The position numbers and the translations under genes are program-made. The notes below the pieces were generated by a model that was given only the letters and a program-made list of their open reading frames with translations, had not been told where the DNA came from and made no database searches. From NCBI GenBank assembly GCA_027491235.1, contig JAIXWO010000010.1, positions 248,001 to 312,000 of the forward strand: a stretch of 64,000 nt of DNA. Reading direction: 5' to 3'. Each line of letters opens with the position of its first letter. The stretch's first letter is position 1. Shown in pieces: positions 52,962 through 60,457 of this stretch. Source of the stretch: Sphingomonadales bacterium. Lineage in GTDB: Bacteria > Pseudomonadota > Alphaproteobacteria > Sphingomonadales > Sphingomonadaceae.

Positions 52962-53627
52962 ATGGGCATCTTCTCGCGCACCCGCGACATCATCGCCGCC
53001 AATGTCACCGACCTTCTCGACAAGGCCGAAGACCCCGCCAAGATGATCCGCATGATCATCATGGAAATGGAAGAAACGCTGATCGAGGTCCGCGCCTCTG
53101 CCGCCCGCACCATTGCCGACCAGAAGGAACTGCGTCGCCACATCGCGAAGCTTGAAACCCTTCAGGACAGCTGGAAGGAAAAGGCCGAACTCGCGCTCTC
53201 CAAGGACCGTGAAGACCTCGCCAAGGCCGCGCTCGTCGAACGCCAGAAGGCCGCCGATATGGGCGAACAGCTGACGAGCGAAATCGCCGTCCTTGATGAT
53301 GCGCTGCGCGCCAATGAGGAAGACATTTCCAAGCTGCAGGCCAAGCTGCGCGAGGCCCGCGCCCGCCAGAACACGATCACCACGCGCTTGGAAGCGGCCA
53401 ATAACCGCATCCGCGTGCGGGAAGCCTATGCCGGCACCCGCGTCGATGAAGCCTTTGCGCGCTTCGACATGCTCGACCGCCGCGTTGATCTCGCCGAAGG
53501 TCGTGCCGATGCGCTTGGCCTGGGTGCCGCCCCCAAGTCGCTCGAAGAGGAAATCGCCGAGCTGAAGTCGAACGAAAAGGTCGACGCCGAATTGGAAGCC
53601 CTAAAGGCTGCCGTGAAGAAGGGTTGA
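52962..53627 (+). CDS. pspA: Phage shock protein A (PspA/IM30)
   Basis: A 221-residue ESCRT-III-like protein, almost entirely helical: amphipathic N-terminus MGIFSRTRDIIAANVTDLL, then long coiled coils (IRMIIMEMEETLIEVRASAA, AGTRVDEAFARFDMLDRRVD). It coats and stabilises damaged inner membrane and restrains PspF. TTCAGGAG precedes the ATG at 52962. pspB follows after 4 nt. Confidence 0.97.
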   Translation: MGIFSRTRDIIAANVTDLLDKAEDPAKMIRMIIMEMEETLIEVRASAARTIADQKELRRHIAKLETLQDSWKEKAELALSKDREDLAKAALVERQKAADMGEQLTSEIAVLDDALRANEEDISKLQAKLREARARQNTITTRLEAANNRIRVREAYAGTRVDEAFARFDMLDRRVDLAEGRADALGLGAAPKSLEEEIAELKSNEKVDAELEALKAAVKKG

Positions 53628-53631
53628 TCCG

Positions 53632-53859
53632 ATGGAAGACATCCTCGTCGCCCCGCTCGTCGTCGGCATATTGTTCATCGGGCTGCCCTGGCTGGTCCTC
53701 CATTACCTAACCCGTTGGCGGACCGCCGCGACCCTGACCCGCGAAGACGAAAATCTGCTCGATGAGCTCTACGATCTCGCCCGCCGCCTCGAAGACCGGA
53801 TGACGACGATCGAACGCATCATCGCCGCCGACGATCCCAACTGGAAGAAGGGCGCCTAA
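53632..53859 (+). CDS. pspB: Phage shock protein B
   Basis: A 75-residue inner-membrane protein with one N-terminal helix (LVAPLVVGILFIGLPWLVLHYL) and a cytoplasmic coiled coil (LLDELYDLARRLEDRMTTIERI). With PspC it senses membrane stress and recruits PspA. The heptad stretch RLEDRMTTIERI resembles the tails of the five small proteins encoded downstream. Confidence 0.94.
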   Translation: MEDILVAPLVVGILFIGLPWLVLHYLTRWRTAATLTREDENLLDELYDLARRLEDRMTTIERIIAADDPNWKKGA

Positions 53860-53895
53860 GAGCGCCGCCCAAGAAACGCCACAGGAGTAAAAATC

Positions 53896-54276
53896 ATGTC
53901 TGCAAGCCGCACCAAATTCTACCTCGACAAACAGAACGCCAAATGGCTGGGCGTCTGCGCCGGGATTGCCGATTACACCGGCATCGACATCACCTGGGTT
54001 CGCGTCGGCACGGTCATTTTCACCCTGCTCGGAGGCTTCCCTTGGACGCTGATCGCTTATTGGGTGACGGCATGGATGGCCGACAACAAGCCCTACGGCC
54101 TTTACGAAAACAAGGAAGAGTCCGATTTCTGGCAGGGTGTCCGTCAGTCTCCGGCCCGCACGACCCGCGATGTCCGTTCCAAGCTGCGCGACATTGACCG
54201 CCGCATGGCTGCTGCTGAAACGCACTATACCAGCCGCAACAGCCGCCTTGCCGACGAAATCGACAACCTGAAGTAA
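53896..54276 (+). CDS. pspC: Phage shock protein C
   Basis: A 126-residue PspC-domain protein: FYLDKQNAKWLGVCAGIADY, ITWVRVGTVIFTLLGGFPWT and LIAYWVTAWMADNKP form the core with membrane helix. The cytoplasmic tail is coiled (SKLRDIDRRMAAAETHY) and ends SRLADEIDNLK, similar to the EIExLK endings of the downstream small proteins. It partners PspB in stress sensing. Confidence 0.94.
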   Translation: MSASRTKFYLDKQNAKWLGVCAGIADYTGIDITWVRVGTVIFTLLGGFPWTLIAYWVTAWMADNKPYGLYENKEESDFWQGVRQSPARTTRDVRSKLRDIDRRMAAAETHYTSRNSRLADEIDNLK

Positions 54277-54305
54277 GCCGAATAGACTCTAAGAGGAGAC
54301 ACGAG

Positions 54306-54581
54306 ATGGAGTTCGTCATAGCACTCATCGCCCTCAGCTACTTCGGCTGGGTTGCCACCAGCTGGATCCGCGCCCGACATGGCTATCCGGTGGAAGGCGA
54401 ATGGGGCGGCACCGTCACAAAGTCTGACCCGGATGCCGCGCGGAAGATTGCTCTCCTCTCTTCAGAGAATGACCGTCTGACCGGACAGGTCAGCCGGCTG
54501 GAGGAGCGGATCGCGGTTCTGGAGCGCATCGCCACCGAAGCGCCCTCCCGCCTGACCGCTGAAATCGAACGCCTGAAATAA
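54306..54581 (+). CDS. PspB-like membrane/coiled-coil protein, paralogue 1
   Basis: A 91-residue protein: membrane helix at residues 2-19 (FVIALIALSYFGWVATSW), juxtamembrane RARHGYPVEGEWGG, and coiled coil 47-91 with SRLEERIAVLERIAT and the ending LTAEIERLK. GAGGAGA precedes the ATG. The layout equals PspB, and the TSWIR...GYPxE...WG box is shared with paralogue 2. Function not known; a PspA or PspC partner is inferred from position and shape. Confidence 0.82.
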   Translation: MEFVIALIALSYFGWVATSWIRARHGYPVEGEWGGTVTKSDPDAARKIALLSSENDRLTGQVSRLEERIAVLERIATEAPSRLTAEIERLK

Positions 54582-54594
54582 GGACACCGAGATC

Positions 54595-54924
54595 ATGATC
54601 GAAACCGAACTCGCTCCCTTCATTCCCTACATCGCTCTTATGGCGATCAGCATCGGCTTTCTCGGGGTCGTTGGCTGGATCTTCACCACATGGCTGCGGA
54701 TCAAGAACGGCTATCCGCTCGAAAACAGCTGGGGCAAGGCCATCTATCCCCGCCAGACGACGGAGGAGCTGGAACGCATCAAGCTCTTGAGTCAGGAAAA
54801 TGCCCAGCTCCGCGCTGAGCTTGGCTCCGTCAAAGACCGCCTCGCCAATGTCGAACGGATCGTGACCGATGAAGCCCATGCCCTCAACCGCGAGATCGAA
54901 CAGCTCCGCGGCAAAGCGAACTGA
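54595..54924 (+). CDS. PspB-like membrane/coiled-coil protein, paralogue 2
   Basis: A 109-residue protein: helix at about 10-32 (YIALMAISIGFLGVVGWIF), box TTWLRIKNGYPLENSWGK matching paralogue 1, and coiled coil with LLSQENAQLRAELGSVKDR, LANVERIVTDE and NREIEQLR. It follows paralogue 1 after 13 nt. It is the longest of the five. Function not known. Confidence 0.82.
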   Translation: MIETELAPFIPYIALMAISIGFLGVVGWIFTTWLRIKNGYPLENSWGKAIYPRQTTEELERIKLLSQENAQLRAELGSVKDRLANVERIVTDEAHALNREIEQLRGKAN

Positions 54925-54938
54925 GAAGGATTAAACTA

Positions 54939-55205
54939 ATGGACGGCCTTTTTGCTTTCATTCCGATCCTGGCGCTCCTGATCCCCATCATTGCCATTGG
55001 ATCGCGGACCGTGACCCGGATGGTGGAGCTCAAGGAAAAGCAGTTGCAGGTGCAAACAAGCATGACCGCCGAAAAGGCCGCGCAATATGCAGCGCATGTC
55101 GAGCGACTGGAACAACGGGTCCGCGTGCTGGAACGGATCATCACCGATAAGGGCGTCGCCCTGTCCGATGAGATCGAACAGCTTCGCGATAGCCCCGTCA
55201 ACTAA
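54939..55205 (+). CDS. PspB-like membrane/coiled-coil protein, paralogue 3
   Basis: An 88-residue protein: N-terminal helix (LFAFIPILALLIPIIAIG), then a continuous charged helix with ERLEQRVRVLERIITDKG and LSDEIEQLRD. The GYP box is absent. GAAGGA lies upstream of the ATG, and the preceding stop is 14 nt away. Function not known. Confidence 0.82.
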   Translation: MDGLFAFIPILALLIPIIAIGSRTVTRMVELKEKQLQVQTSMTAEKAAQYAAHVERLEQRVRVLERIITDKGVALSDEIEQLRDSPVN

Positions 55206-55240
55206 ACCAAAAACAATCATCGCCTAAAGGGAGACCCGAT

Positions 55241-55486
55241 ATGAACCCGTTTGAAATGGTTGTCCTGATCGTCGCAATTGTGACCGTCGGCAGGGTATTC
55301 CGCGCGAAGCACGGCCCCCTCAAGGACCGTCAGAGCAATTCCGTTGCCGCTCCCAATGACGGGGAGAACCGCCATCTGCGCGACGAGATCAAGCAGTTGA
55401 AGGAACGCATCGCGGTGCTGGAACGCCTCGCCACCGATACCAACAGCGCGGTCGCCCTTGATCGCGAAATTGAAAAGCTGCGTTGA
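55241..55486 (+). CDS. PspB-like membrane/coiled-coil protein, paralogue 4
   Basis: An 81-residue protein: short helix (FEMVVLIVAIVTVGRVF), RAKHGPL corresponding to the RARHGYP box of paralogue 1, and the coil QLKERIAVLERLATDT ending LDREIEKLR. AAAGGGAG precedes the ATG. Function not known. Confidence 0.82.
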   Translation: MNPFEMVVLIVAIVTVGRVFRAKHGPLKDRQSNSVAAPNDGENRHLRDEIKQLKERIAVLERLATDTNSAVALDREIEKLR

Positions 55487-55514
55487 ACGCGGCGGATTTT
55501 CAGGGAGAACCGAC

Positions 55515-55748
55515 ATGACTGACGCCTCCACGCTTATTCTTGCCCTGACCGGCCTTGCCGGACTGGCCCTTGCCTCCTTCGTCGGCCTCGCCGCATTCAC
55601 CAAATGGGTCGAGTTGAAGCGTTGCGAGATCGACACGCACCGCGGACATGACGCCAGCATGCCCAACACAACAAGCCGCATTGAAATCGCCGATCTGCGT
55701 GAGCGGCTGCGCAAGCTGGAAGCCATCGCGGCCGGTGTCGATTACTGA
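55515..55748 (+). CDS. PspB-like membrane/coiled-coil protein, paralogue 5
   Basis: A 77-residue protein: helix (LILALTGLAGLALASFVGL), linker, and short coil IADLRERLRKLEAIAAGVDY. It has the first half of the signature (RxxKLExI) but lacks the EIExLR end, making it the closest in layout to PspB itself. CAGGGAG precedes the ATG at 55515; an earlier in-frame start lies inside paralogue 4. Last gene of the array. Confidence 0.78.
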   Translation: MTDASTLILALTGLAGLALASFVGLAAFTKWVELKRCEIDTHRGHDASMPNTTSRIEIADLRERLRKLEAIAAGVDY

Positions 55749-55903
55749 GTGAAACGGGGCAGGGAAGTTTCTCTGTCCCAAGCATTTTCCCCTCGCATCC
55801 GTGCGCAGTCACTGGCAAGGACGCCAGTAGAGAGTCTCAGACTCCCGCGTTATTAGATGCACGCTGCCGAAACATCGGCACAGGTTGGAGGGGTAGTTTC
55901 CAA

Positions 55904-58030
55904 ATGAAATCTCGTTCACTTGTTTTTGGAACAGCCGTTGCGCTGATCGCAGCAACACTGGCTGGTTGCGCCGAACAGGGCGGCAAAAACGCCAATGTCG
56001 ATGATGCGCGCCTCGTTGAAGGCAGCCCTGATGGCGCTGACTGGCTGTCCTATGGCCGGACCATGGACGAACAGCGCTTTTCACCGCTGACGCAGGTCAC
56101 CGATCAAAACGTCAATCAGCTCGGTCTTGAATGGTCGTCCGATCTGGATACCGCGCGCGGTCAGGAAGCCACCCCCATCGTCGTCGACGGCATCATGTAC
56201 ATCTCCACCGCATGGTCGATGGTGAAGGCCTATGACGCCGCCACCGGCAAGAAACTCTGGGAATATGACCCCAAGGTGCCGCGCGCCAAGCTGGTTGATG
56301 TGTGCTGCGATGCCGTCAATCGCGGCGTCGCCGTCTATAAGGGCCGCGTCTATGTCGGCACGCTTGATGGCCGACTGGTCGCCCTCAACGCTGACACCGG
56401 CAAGGTGATGTGGGACAAGATGACGATCCCGCAAGGCTCGAACATGGCCATCACTGGCGCGCCGCGCATCGTGAAGGGCAAGGTCCTCATCGGTTCTGCC
56501 GGTGCCGAGTACATCACGCGCGGCTATCTTGCGGCCTATGACGCGGAAAGCGGTGAAGAAGCCTGGCGCTTCTACACAGTCCCCGGTGATCCCTCGAAGC
56601 CGTTTGAAGGCAAGCATCTGGAAGCGGCGGCCAAGACCTGGGCGCCGGACGCCTGGAAGAATGGCGGTGGCGGCACGGTTTGGGATTCGATCACTTATGA
56701 TCCCACGACCAACCTCATCTATTTCGGTACAGCCAATGCCGAGCCGTGGAACCCCAATGCCCGTGGCGGCAAGGGTGGCGACAGCCTGTACACGGCCTCC
56801 ATTGTTGCTGTGAACGCAGACACCGGCGAATATGTCTGGCACTTCCAGGAAACACCGGAAGACCGCTGGGACTATGATTCCAACCAGCAGATCATCGCTG
56901 CCGACATGCCGGTCAACGGCAAGGTCACGCGCGTCATCATGCACGCGCCGAAGAACGGCTTCTTCTACGTTCTGGACGCGAAGACCGGCAAGTTCATCTC
57001 CGGCAAGCCTTTTGCCAAGCTGATCACTTGGGCCTCTGGCCTTGATCCGGTGACAGGCAAGCCGAACGTCAACCCGGAAGCGCGGTATGAAATCACCGGC
57101 AAGCCCTATATCGGCTGGCCGGGTGCACTGGGTGCACATAGCTGGCAGCCCATGTCGTACAGCCCGAAAACGGGTCTGGTCTACATTCCGGCCAACGAGA
57201 TCTCGCAGCCCTATTTCGCTGCCTCCAAGGATTGGAAGCCCGGAAAGGTCGGCTTCCAGCTGGGTCTCGATACCGGCCAGATGGGCATGCCCGCTGATCC
57301 CGCCATCCGTGCGGCAGCAGCTGCTGCCACCACAGGTTCTCTGCTGGCATGGGACCCCATTGCCGGTAAGCCGCGCTGGCGGGTGGAACATCCCGGCCCA
57401 TCCAATGGCGGGACGCTGGCGACAGCTGGCAACCTTGTCTTCCAAGGCACAGCCGGCGGCGAATTCCGCGCCTATACGGCCGATAAAGGCAAGCAGCTCT
57501 GGAGCTTCCCAACGCAGACCGGCGTGATCGCCGCCCCCATGACCTATTCGGTCAAGGGCGTGCAATATGTCGCCATCCTCGTGGGTTGGGGCGGCGTGTA
57601 CGATGTCGCACCGGGCATTTTGTCCAGCAAGTCGGGCTCCGTGCGCAACATCAGCCGCCTGCTCGTCTTCAAGATTGGCGGCAAAGCGACCCTTCCACCG
57701 CCACCGCCACAGGCCAAGCAGGTTCTTGATCCGCCGCCGTTCACCGGCACAAAGGCGCAGGCGGATGCAGGCATGAGCCCCTATCAGAACAGCTGCAGCG
57801 TCTGCCACGGCGATGCCGCGATTGCCGGCGGGCTCAACCCTGATCTGCGCCACTCGGCCATCCTTGGTGACCCGAAGATGTGGCAGAAGGTCGTCCACGA
57901 TGGCGCCCTGTCCGAAAACGGCATGGTCGCTTGGAAAGACGAATATTCTGCCGAGCAGATCGAAAACATCCGCCAGTACGTGATCCGGCGGGCGAATGAA
58001 GACAAGGCGCTGGAGGCCAAGGGCAAGTAA
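55904..58030 (+). CDS. PQQ-dependent alcohol dehydrogenase with C-terminal cytochrome c (quinohaemoprotein)
   Basis: A 708-residue exported enzyme. A lipobox-like LAGC follows the signal peptide. The eight-bladed propeller includes the adjacent-Cys pair in VDVCCDAVNRG, W-motif repeats (DAATGKKLWEYDPKV) and the active-site D323-Y324-D325 in RWDYDSNQ. A C-terminal haem domain has CSVCHGD. This is the type II quinohaemoprotein layout, oxidising alcohols or aldehydes and passing electrons to the haem. The second Asp (D325) is the position linked with lanthanide use in some relatives. A 155-bp gap with no clear promoter separates it from the psp array. Confidence 0.93.
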   Translation: MKSRSLVFGTAVALIAATLAGCAEQGGKNANVDDARLVEGSPDGADWLSYGRTMDEQRFSPLTQVTDQNVNQLGLEWSSDLDTARGQEATPIVVDGIMYISTAWSMVKAYDAATGKKLWEYDPKVPRAKLVDVCCDAVNRGVAVYKGRVYVGTLDGRLVALNADTGKVMWDKMTIPQGSNMAITGAPRIVKGKVLIGSAGAEYITRGYLAAYDAESGEEAWRFYTVPGDPSKPFEGKHLEAAAKTWAPDAWKNGGGGTVWDSITYDPTTNLIYFGTANAEPWNPNARGGKGGDSLYTASIVAVNADTGEYVWHFQETPEDRWDYDSNQQIIAADMPVNGKVTRVIMHAPKNGFFYVLDAKTGKFISGKPFAKLITWASGLDPVTGKPNVNPEARYEITGKPYIGWPGALGAHSWQPMSYSPKTGLVYIPANEISQPYFAASKDWKPGKVGFQLGLDTGQMGMPADPAIRAAAAAATTGSLLAWDPIAGKPRWRVEHPGPSNGGTLATAGNLVFQGTAGGEFRAYTADKGKQLWSFPTQTGVIAAPMTYSVKGVQYVAILVGWGGVYDVAPGILSSKSGSVRNISRLLVFKIGGKATLPPPPPQAKQVLDPPPFTGTKAQADAGMSPYQNSCSVCHGDAAIAGGLNPDLRHSAILGDPKMWQKVVHDGALSENGMVAWKDEYSAEQIENIRQYVIRRANEDKALEAKGK

Positions 58031-58059
58031 GCCCGGGCCGTCCACGCTGGACGCAAAAA

Positions 58060-58098
58060 GGGGGCGGGAAGCACATCAGCTTCCCGCCCCCCTTTTTT
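58060..58098. terminator. Strong bidirectional terminator
   Basis: GGGGGCGGGAAGC (58060-58072) pairs perfectly with GCTTCCCGCCCCC (58079-58091); AAAAA on the left and TTTTTT on the right serve both strands. It lies between the convergent dehydrogenase and linN genes. Confidence 0.95.
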
Positions 58099-58105
58099 GT
58101 TGGGA

Positions 58106-58693
58106 TCAGGCTTTCAGCCAGTCCGCCACTTGGGCCGCGACCTCATTGGCCGCACGGTTGAGTGCATCGCCTGCGCTGCGCGCATCAATGGTACCAGCCG
58201 GGACGCGCGCCTCAAACCGGCGGGTGCGCACAGGCCGGTCCTTCTCACCGGAAATTGTCGCATCATAAACAACGACAGCGCGCGCGCCCTTTTCCTCAAT
58301 ATCAAAACGGAGAAGCTGGCCCGACAAGGTGGCGCCCGACGCCAAGTTGAACTGGCGCGGGTCAACCACCGTCCGCCCGGTCTTCGCGCGGATTGTTTCT
58401 GACAACAGGCGCTGGAAGAGGCGTGGCGGTGGCTCCACCCAGATCGCATCCTTGATGAAGGCAATCGCCGTCTGCCCCTGCGCCACTGGCAGGCGCGTCG
58501 TCGCGATCGACTGGGGCGCCAGCGGCACCGAAACGGTGAGGCTGTCCCCCGCCTGCACCAGCACGCCCTCATTGGCTGCCGGACTGGACGTGGATGTGAG
58601 CGTCAGAAGAAATTTCGGCGCTTTGCCGGTCAGGCCGAGGCTGCATCCACCAAGCAGAATGGCCGCGCCAAAGATCAGGGTCGTGCGCTTCAT
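58106..58693 (-). CDS. linN: LinN-type transport auxiliary lipoprotein
   Basis: A 195-residue lipoprotein with lipobox LLGGC at residues 13-17 and an ABC-transport-auxiliary domain (LAPQSIATTRLPVAQGQTAI, DAIWVEPPPRLFQRLLSETI). It is the fourth gene of a linKLMN-type cluster known in Sphingobium as a transporter needed for gamma-hexachlorocyclohexane use and outer-membrane lipid homeostasis. It overlaps linM by 4 nt. Confidence 0.88.
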   Translation of the reverse strand: MKRTTLIFGAAILLGGCSLGLTGKAPKFLLTLTSTSSPAANEGVLVQAGDSLTVSVPLAPQSIATTRLPVAQGQTAIAFIKDAIWVEPPPRLFQRLLSETIRAKTGRTVVDPRQFNLASGATLSGQLLRFDIEEKGARAVVVYDATISGEKDRPVRTRRFEARVPAGTIDARSAGDALNRAANEVAAQVADWLKA

Positions 58694-59649
58694 TTGCCGT
58701 CCTTATCCCCCTTATATTCAGGCAGGCTGGGCCCGCCGATCAAAGCGCCTGCACCTTGTTGATCAATTTTGTTGGCGACGGAACTGAGCGTCTCCGACAT
58801 GGTCTGCAAATCGCGCACCAGCTGGCCGATTTCCGGCAAGGTCTGCGTCGAGAAGGTCTTGATGCCCGGCCGCGCTTCCGCAAGCGCGGCATCGAGCGCC
58901 GTCATGCTCTTATCTGCCGTCCGGATCGTTTTGCGAAGATCCGTAATGAGCGGGCGGCCTTCATCATTCAGCAAGCCATTGGTCGTCCCGGCGACCTCGC
59001 CCAACTGCTTGGCGGCGATCCCGGCTTCCTTGATGGCGATCCGCGCTTCCTTGATGCTGGCTTCAATATCCGGCCCGCCGCGGGCCAGATGCCCGGTCAG
59101 CTTGTCCGTATTGGCAAGGATGTTGGTGAACGACTTCTGGTTTTGGTCAGACAGCAATTCAGTCAACCGCTCGGTCAGCGTCGACAGCCTTTCAAGCAAT
59201 TGCGGCGCATTGTTGAGCAGGGCGCCAAGCCCGCCTGCCTTGGTCGGGATCACGGGCACACGCCCCGGGCCGGGCCCAGGTTCCGTCAGCGGCGGGGTGC
59301 CGCGAATGGCGCCATCAAGCACAACAGTGGACGGGCCGGTGAAGCTGCCTTGGATGGTCGCGGTCGTGCCTTGCAGCACAGGCGTGTCGGCCTTCAGCGC
59401 CACGCGGACACGCACGAACTGCGGATCATTCTTCCAAAGTTCGATGGCGGTGATCTGCCCCGATGGGACGCCCGAAAAGCTGACGCTGCCCCCCTTGGCC
59501 AGACCGTCCACCGATTGGCGGAAGAAAATGTCATATTCCTTCGCGTTGGAACCGGACAGTCCGGCGATCCACATGGCGAATGCGACAAGCGCCGCCAACA
59601 GGCCGAGAACGATACTGCCGACGAGAAGATGGTTGGATCGTGTTTCCAT
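58690..59649 (-). CDS. linM: LinM-type MCE/MlaD substrate-binding protein
   Basis: A 319-residue protein: N-terminal membrane anchor (LLVGSIVLGLLAALVAFAMW), one MCE domain (YDIFFRQSVDGLAKGGSVSF, GVPSGQITAIEL), a Pro/Gly linker (EPGPGPGRVPVIP) and a long helical C-terminus (LLNNAPQLLERLSTLTERLT). It carries lipid or hydrophobic substrates across the periplasm. It starts 7 nt after linL. Confidence 0.92.
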   Translation of the reverse strand: METRSNHLLVGSIVLGLLAALVAFAMWIAGLSGSNAKEYDIFFRQSVDGLAKGGSVSFSGVPSGQITAIELWKNDPQFVRVRVALKADTPVLQGTTATIQGSFTGPSTVVLDGAIRGTPPLTEPGPGPGRVPVIPTKAGGLGALLNNAPQLLERLSTLTERLTELLSDQNQKSFTNILANTDKLTGHLARGGPDIEASIKEARIAIKEAGIAAKQLGEVAGTTNGLLNDEGRPLITDLRKTIRTADKSMTALDAALAEARPGIKTFSTQTLPEIGQLVRDLQTMSETLSSVANKIDQQGAGALIGGPSLPEYKGDKDGK

Positions 59650-59656
59650 CAGGCCC

Positions 59657-60457
59657 TCATGCCCCCTTTGCCATGTGCCGATCAACCGCAGACTGCGCGG
59701 CACGTCCACGCGGTCCGTTGAAATAGGCCTGAATCCACGGATGGTCCGTCGCTAAAAGCTCGGGAATTGTCCCAACAGCGACCACCTTATGGTCGGCGAG
59801 CACCGCCACCCGGTCACACGTCGCATGCAGCGTATCCAGATCATGCGTGATCAGGAACACCGTCAGCCCAAGTGATTTGGACAGATCTTTGGTCAGCGCA
59901 TCAAACCCTGCGGCCGAAATCGGGTCCAGTCCAGCGGTCGGCTCATCCAGAAAAAGCAGCCGTGGGTCGAGCGCGAGGGCCCGCGCCAGACCGGCGCGTT
60001 TGCGCATGCCGCCTGAAAGTTCCGACGGATATTTGGCGGCGGCATTGGCCGGCAGACCCGCCATCACAACCTTATAGGCCGCAATCTCGTCGAGCAGCTT
60101 CTGGCCAAGATTGGGGTAGAATTCGCGCAAGGGCACCTGCACATTTTCCGCGACCGTTAGGGTGGAGAAGAGCGCGCCACCCTGAAACATGACGCCCCAG
60201 CGCCGTCGGAGGTCAAGTTGCGCCTCATTTTCCTCATCGGTCATTGGCTCGCCGAAGATCTCAATCTCCCCCGCGCTCGGCCTTTGCAGTCCAATGATCG
60301 TCCGCATGAGGACCGATTTACCGGTGCCCGATCCGCCGACGACGCCCAATATCTCTCCGTTGCGGACATCAAGATCCACCCCGTCATGGATCACCTGATC
60401 CCCAAAGTGATTGCAGATGCCGCGCACCTTGATGGCGATGGGGGCGTTCAGGTCCAT
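59657..60457 (-). CDS. linL: LinL-type ABC transporter ATPase
   Basis: A 266-residue MlaF-like ATPase: Walker A GGSGTGKSVLMRTIIGL, Q-loop MFQGGALFSTL, signature LSGGMRKRAGLARAL, Walker B LLFLDEPTAGLDP and H-loop LITHDLDTL. ATG 60457 shares its A with the linK stop. The open frame beyond it lies in linK. Confidence 0.95.
   Translation of the reverse strand: MDLNAPIAIKVRGICNHFGDQVIHDGVDLDVRNGEILGVVGGSGTGKSVLMRTIIGLQRPSAGEIEIFGEPMTDEENEAQLDLRRRWGVMFQGGALFSTLTVAENVQVPLREFYPNLGQKLLDEIAAYKVVMAGLPANAAAKYPSELSGGMRKRAGLARALALDPRLLFLDEPTAGLDPISAAGFDALTKDLSKSLGLTVFLITHDLDTLHATCDRVAVLADHKVVAVGTIPELLATDHPWIQAYFNGPRGRAAQSAVDRHMAKGA

Noticed and set aside
56081-58045. A 654-codon open frame antisense to the PQQ dehydrogenase
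   Set aside because: No domain or ribosome site; the plus strand encodes a complete conserved enzyme here.
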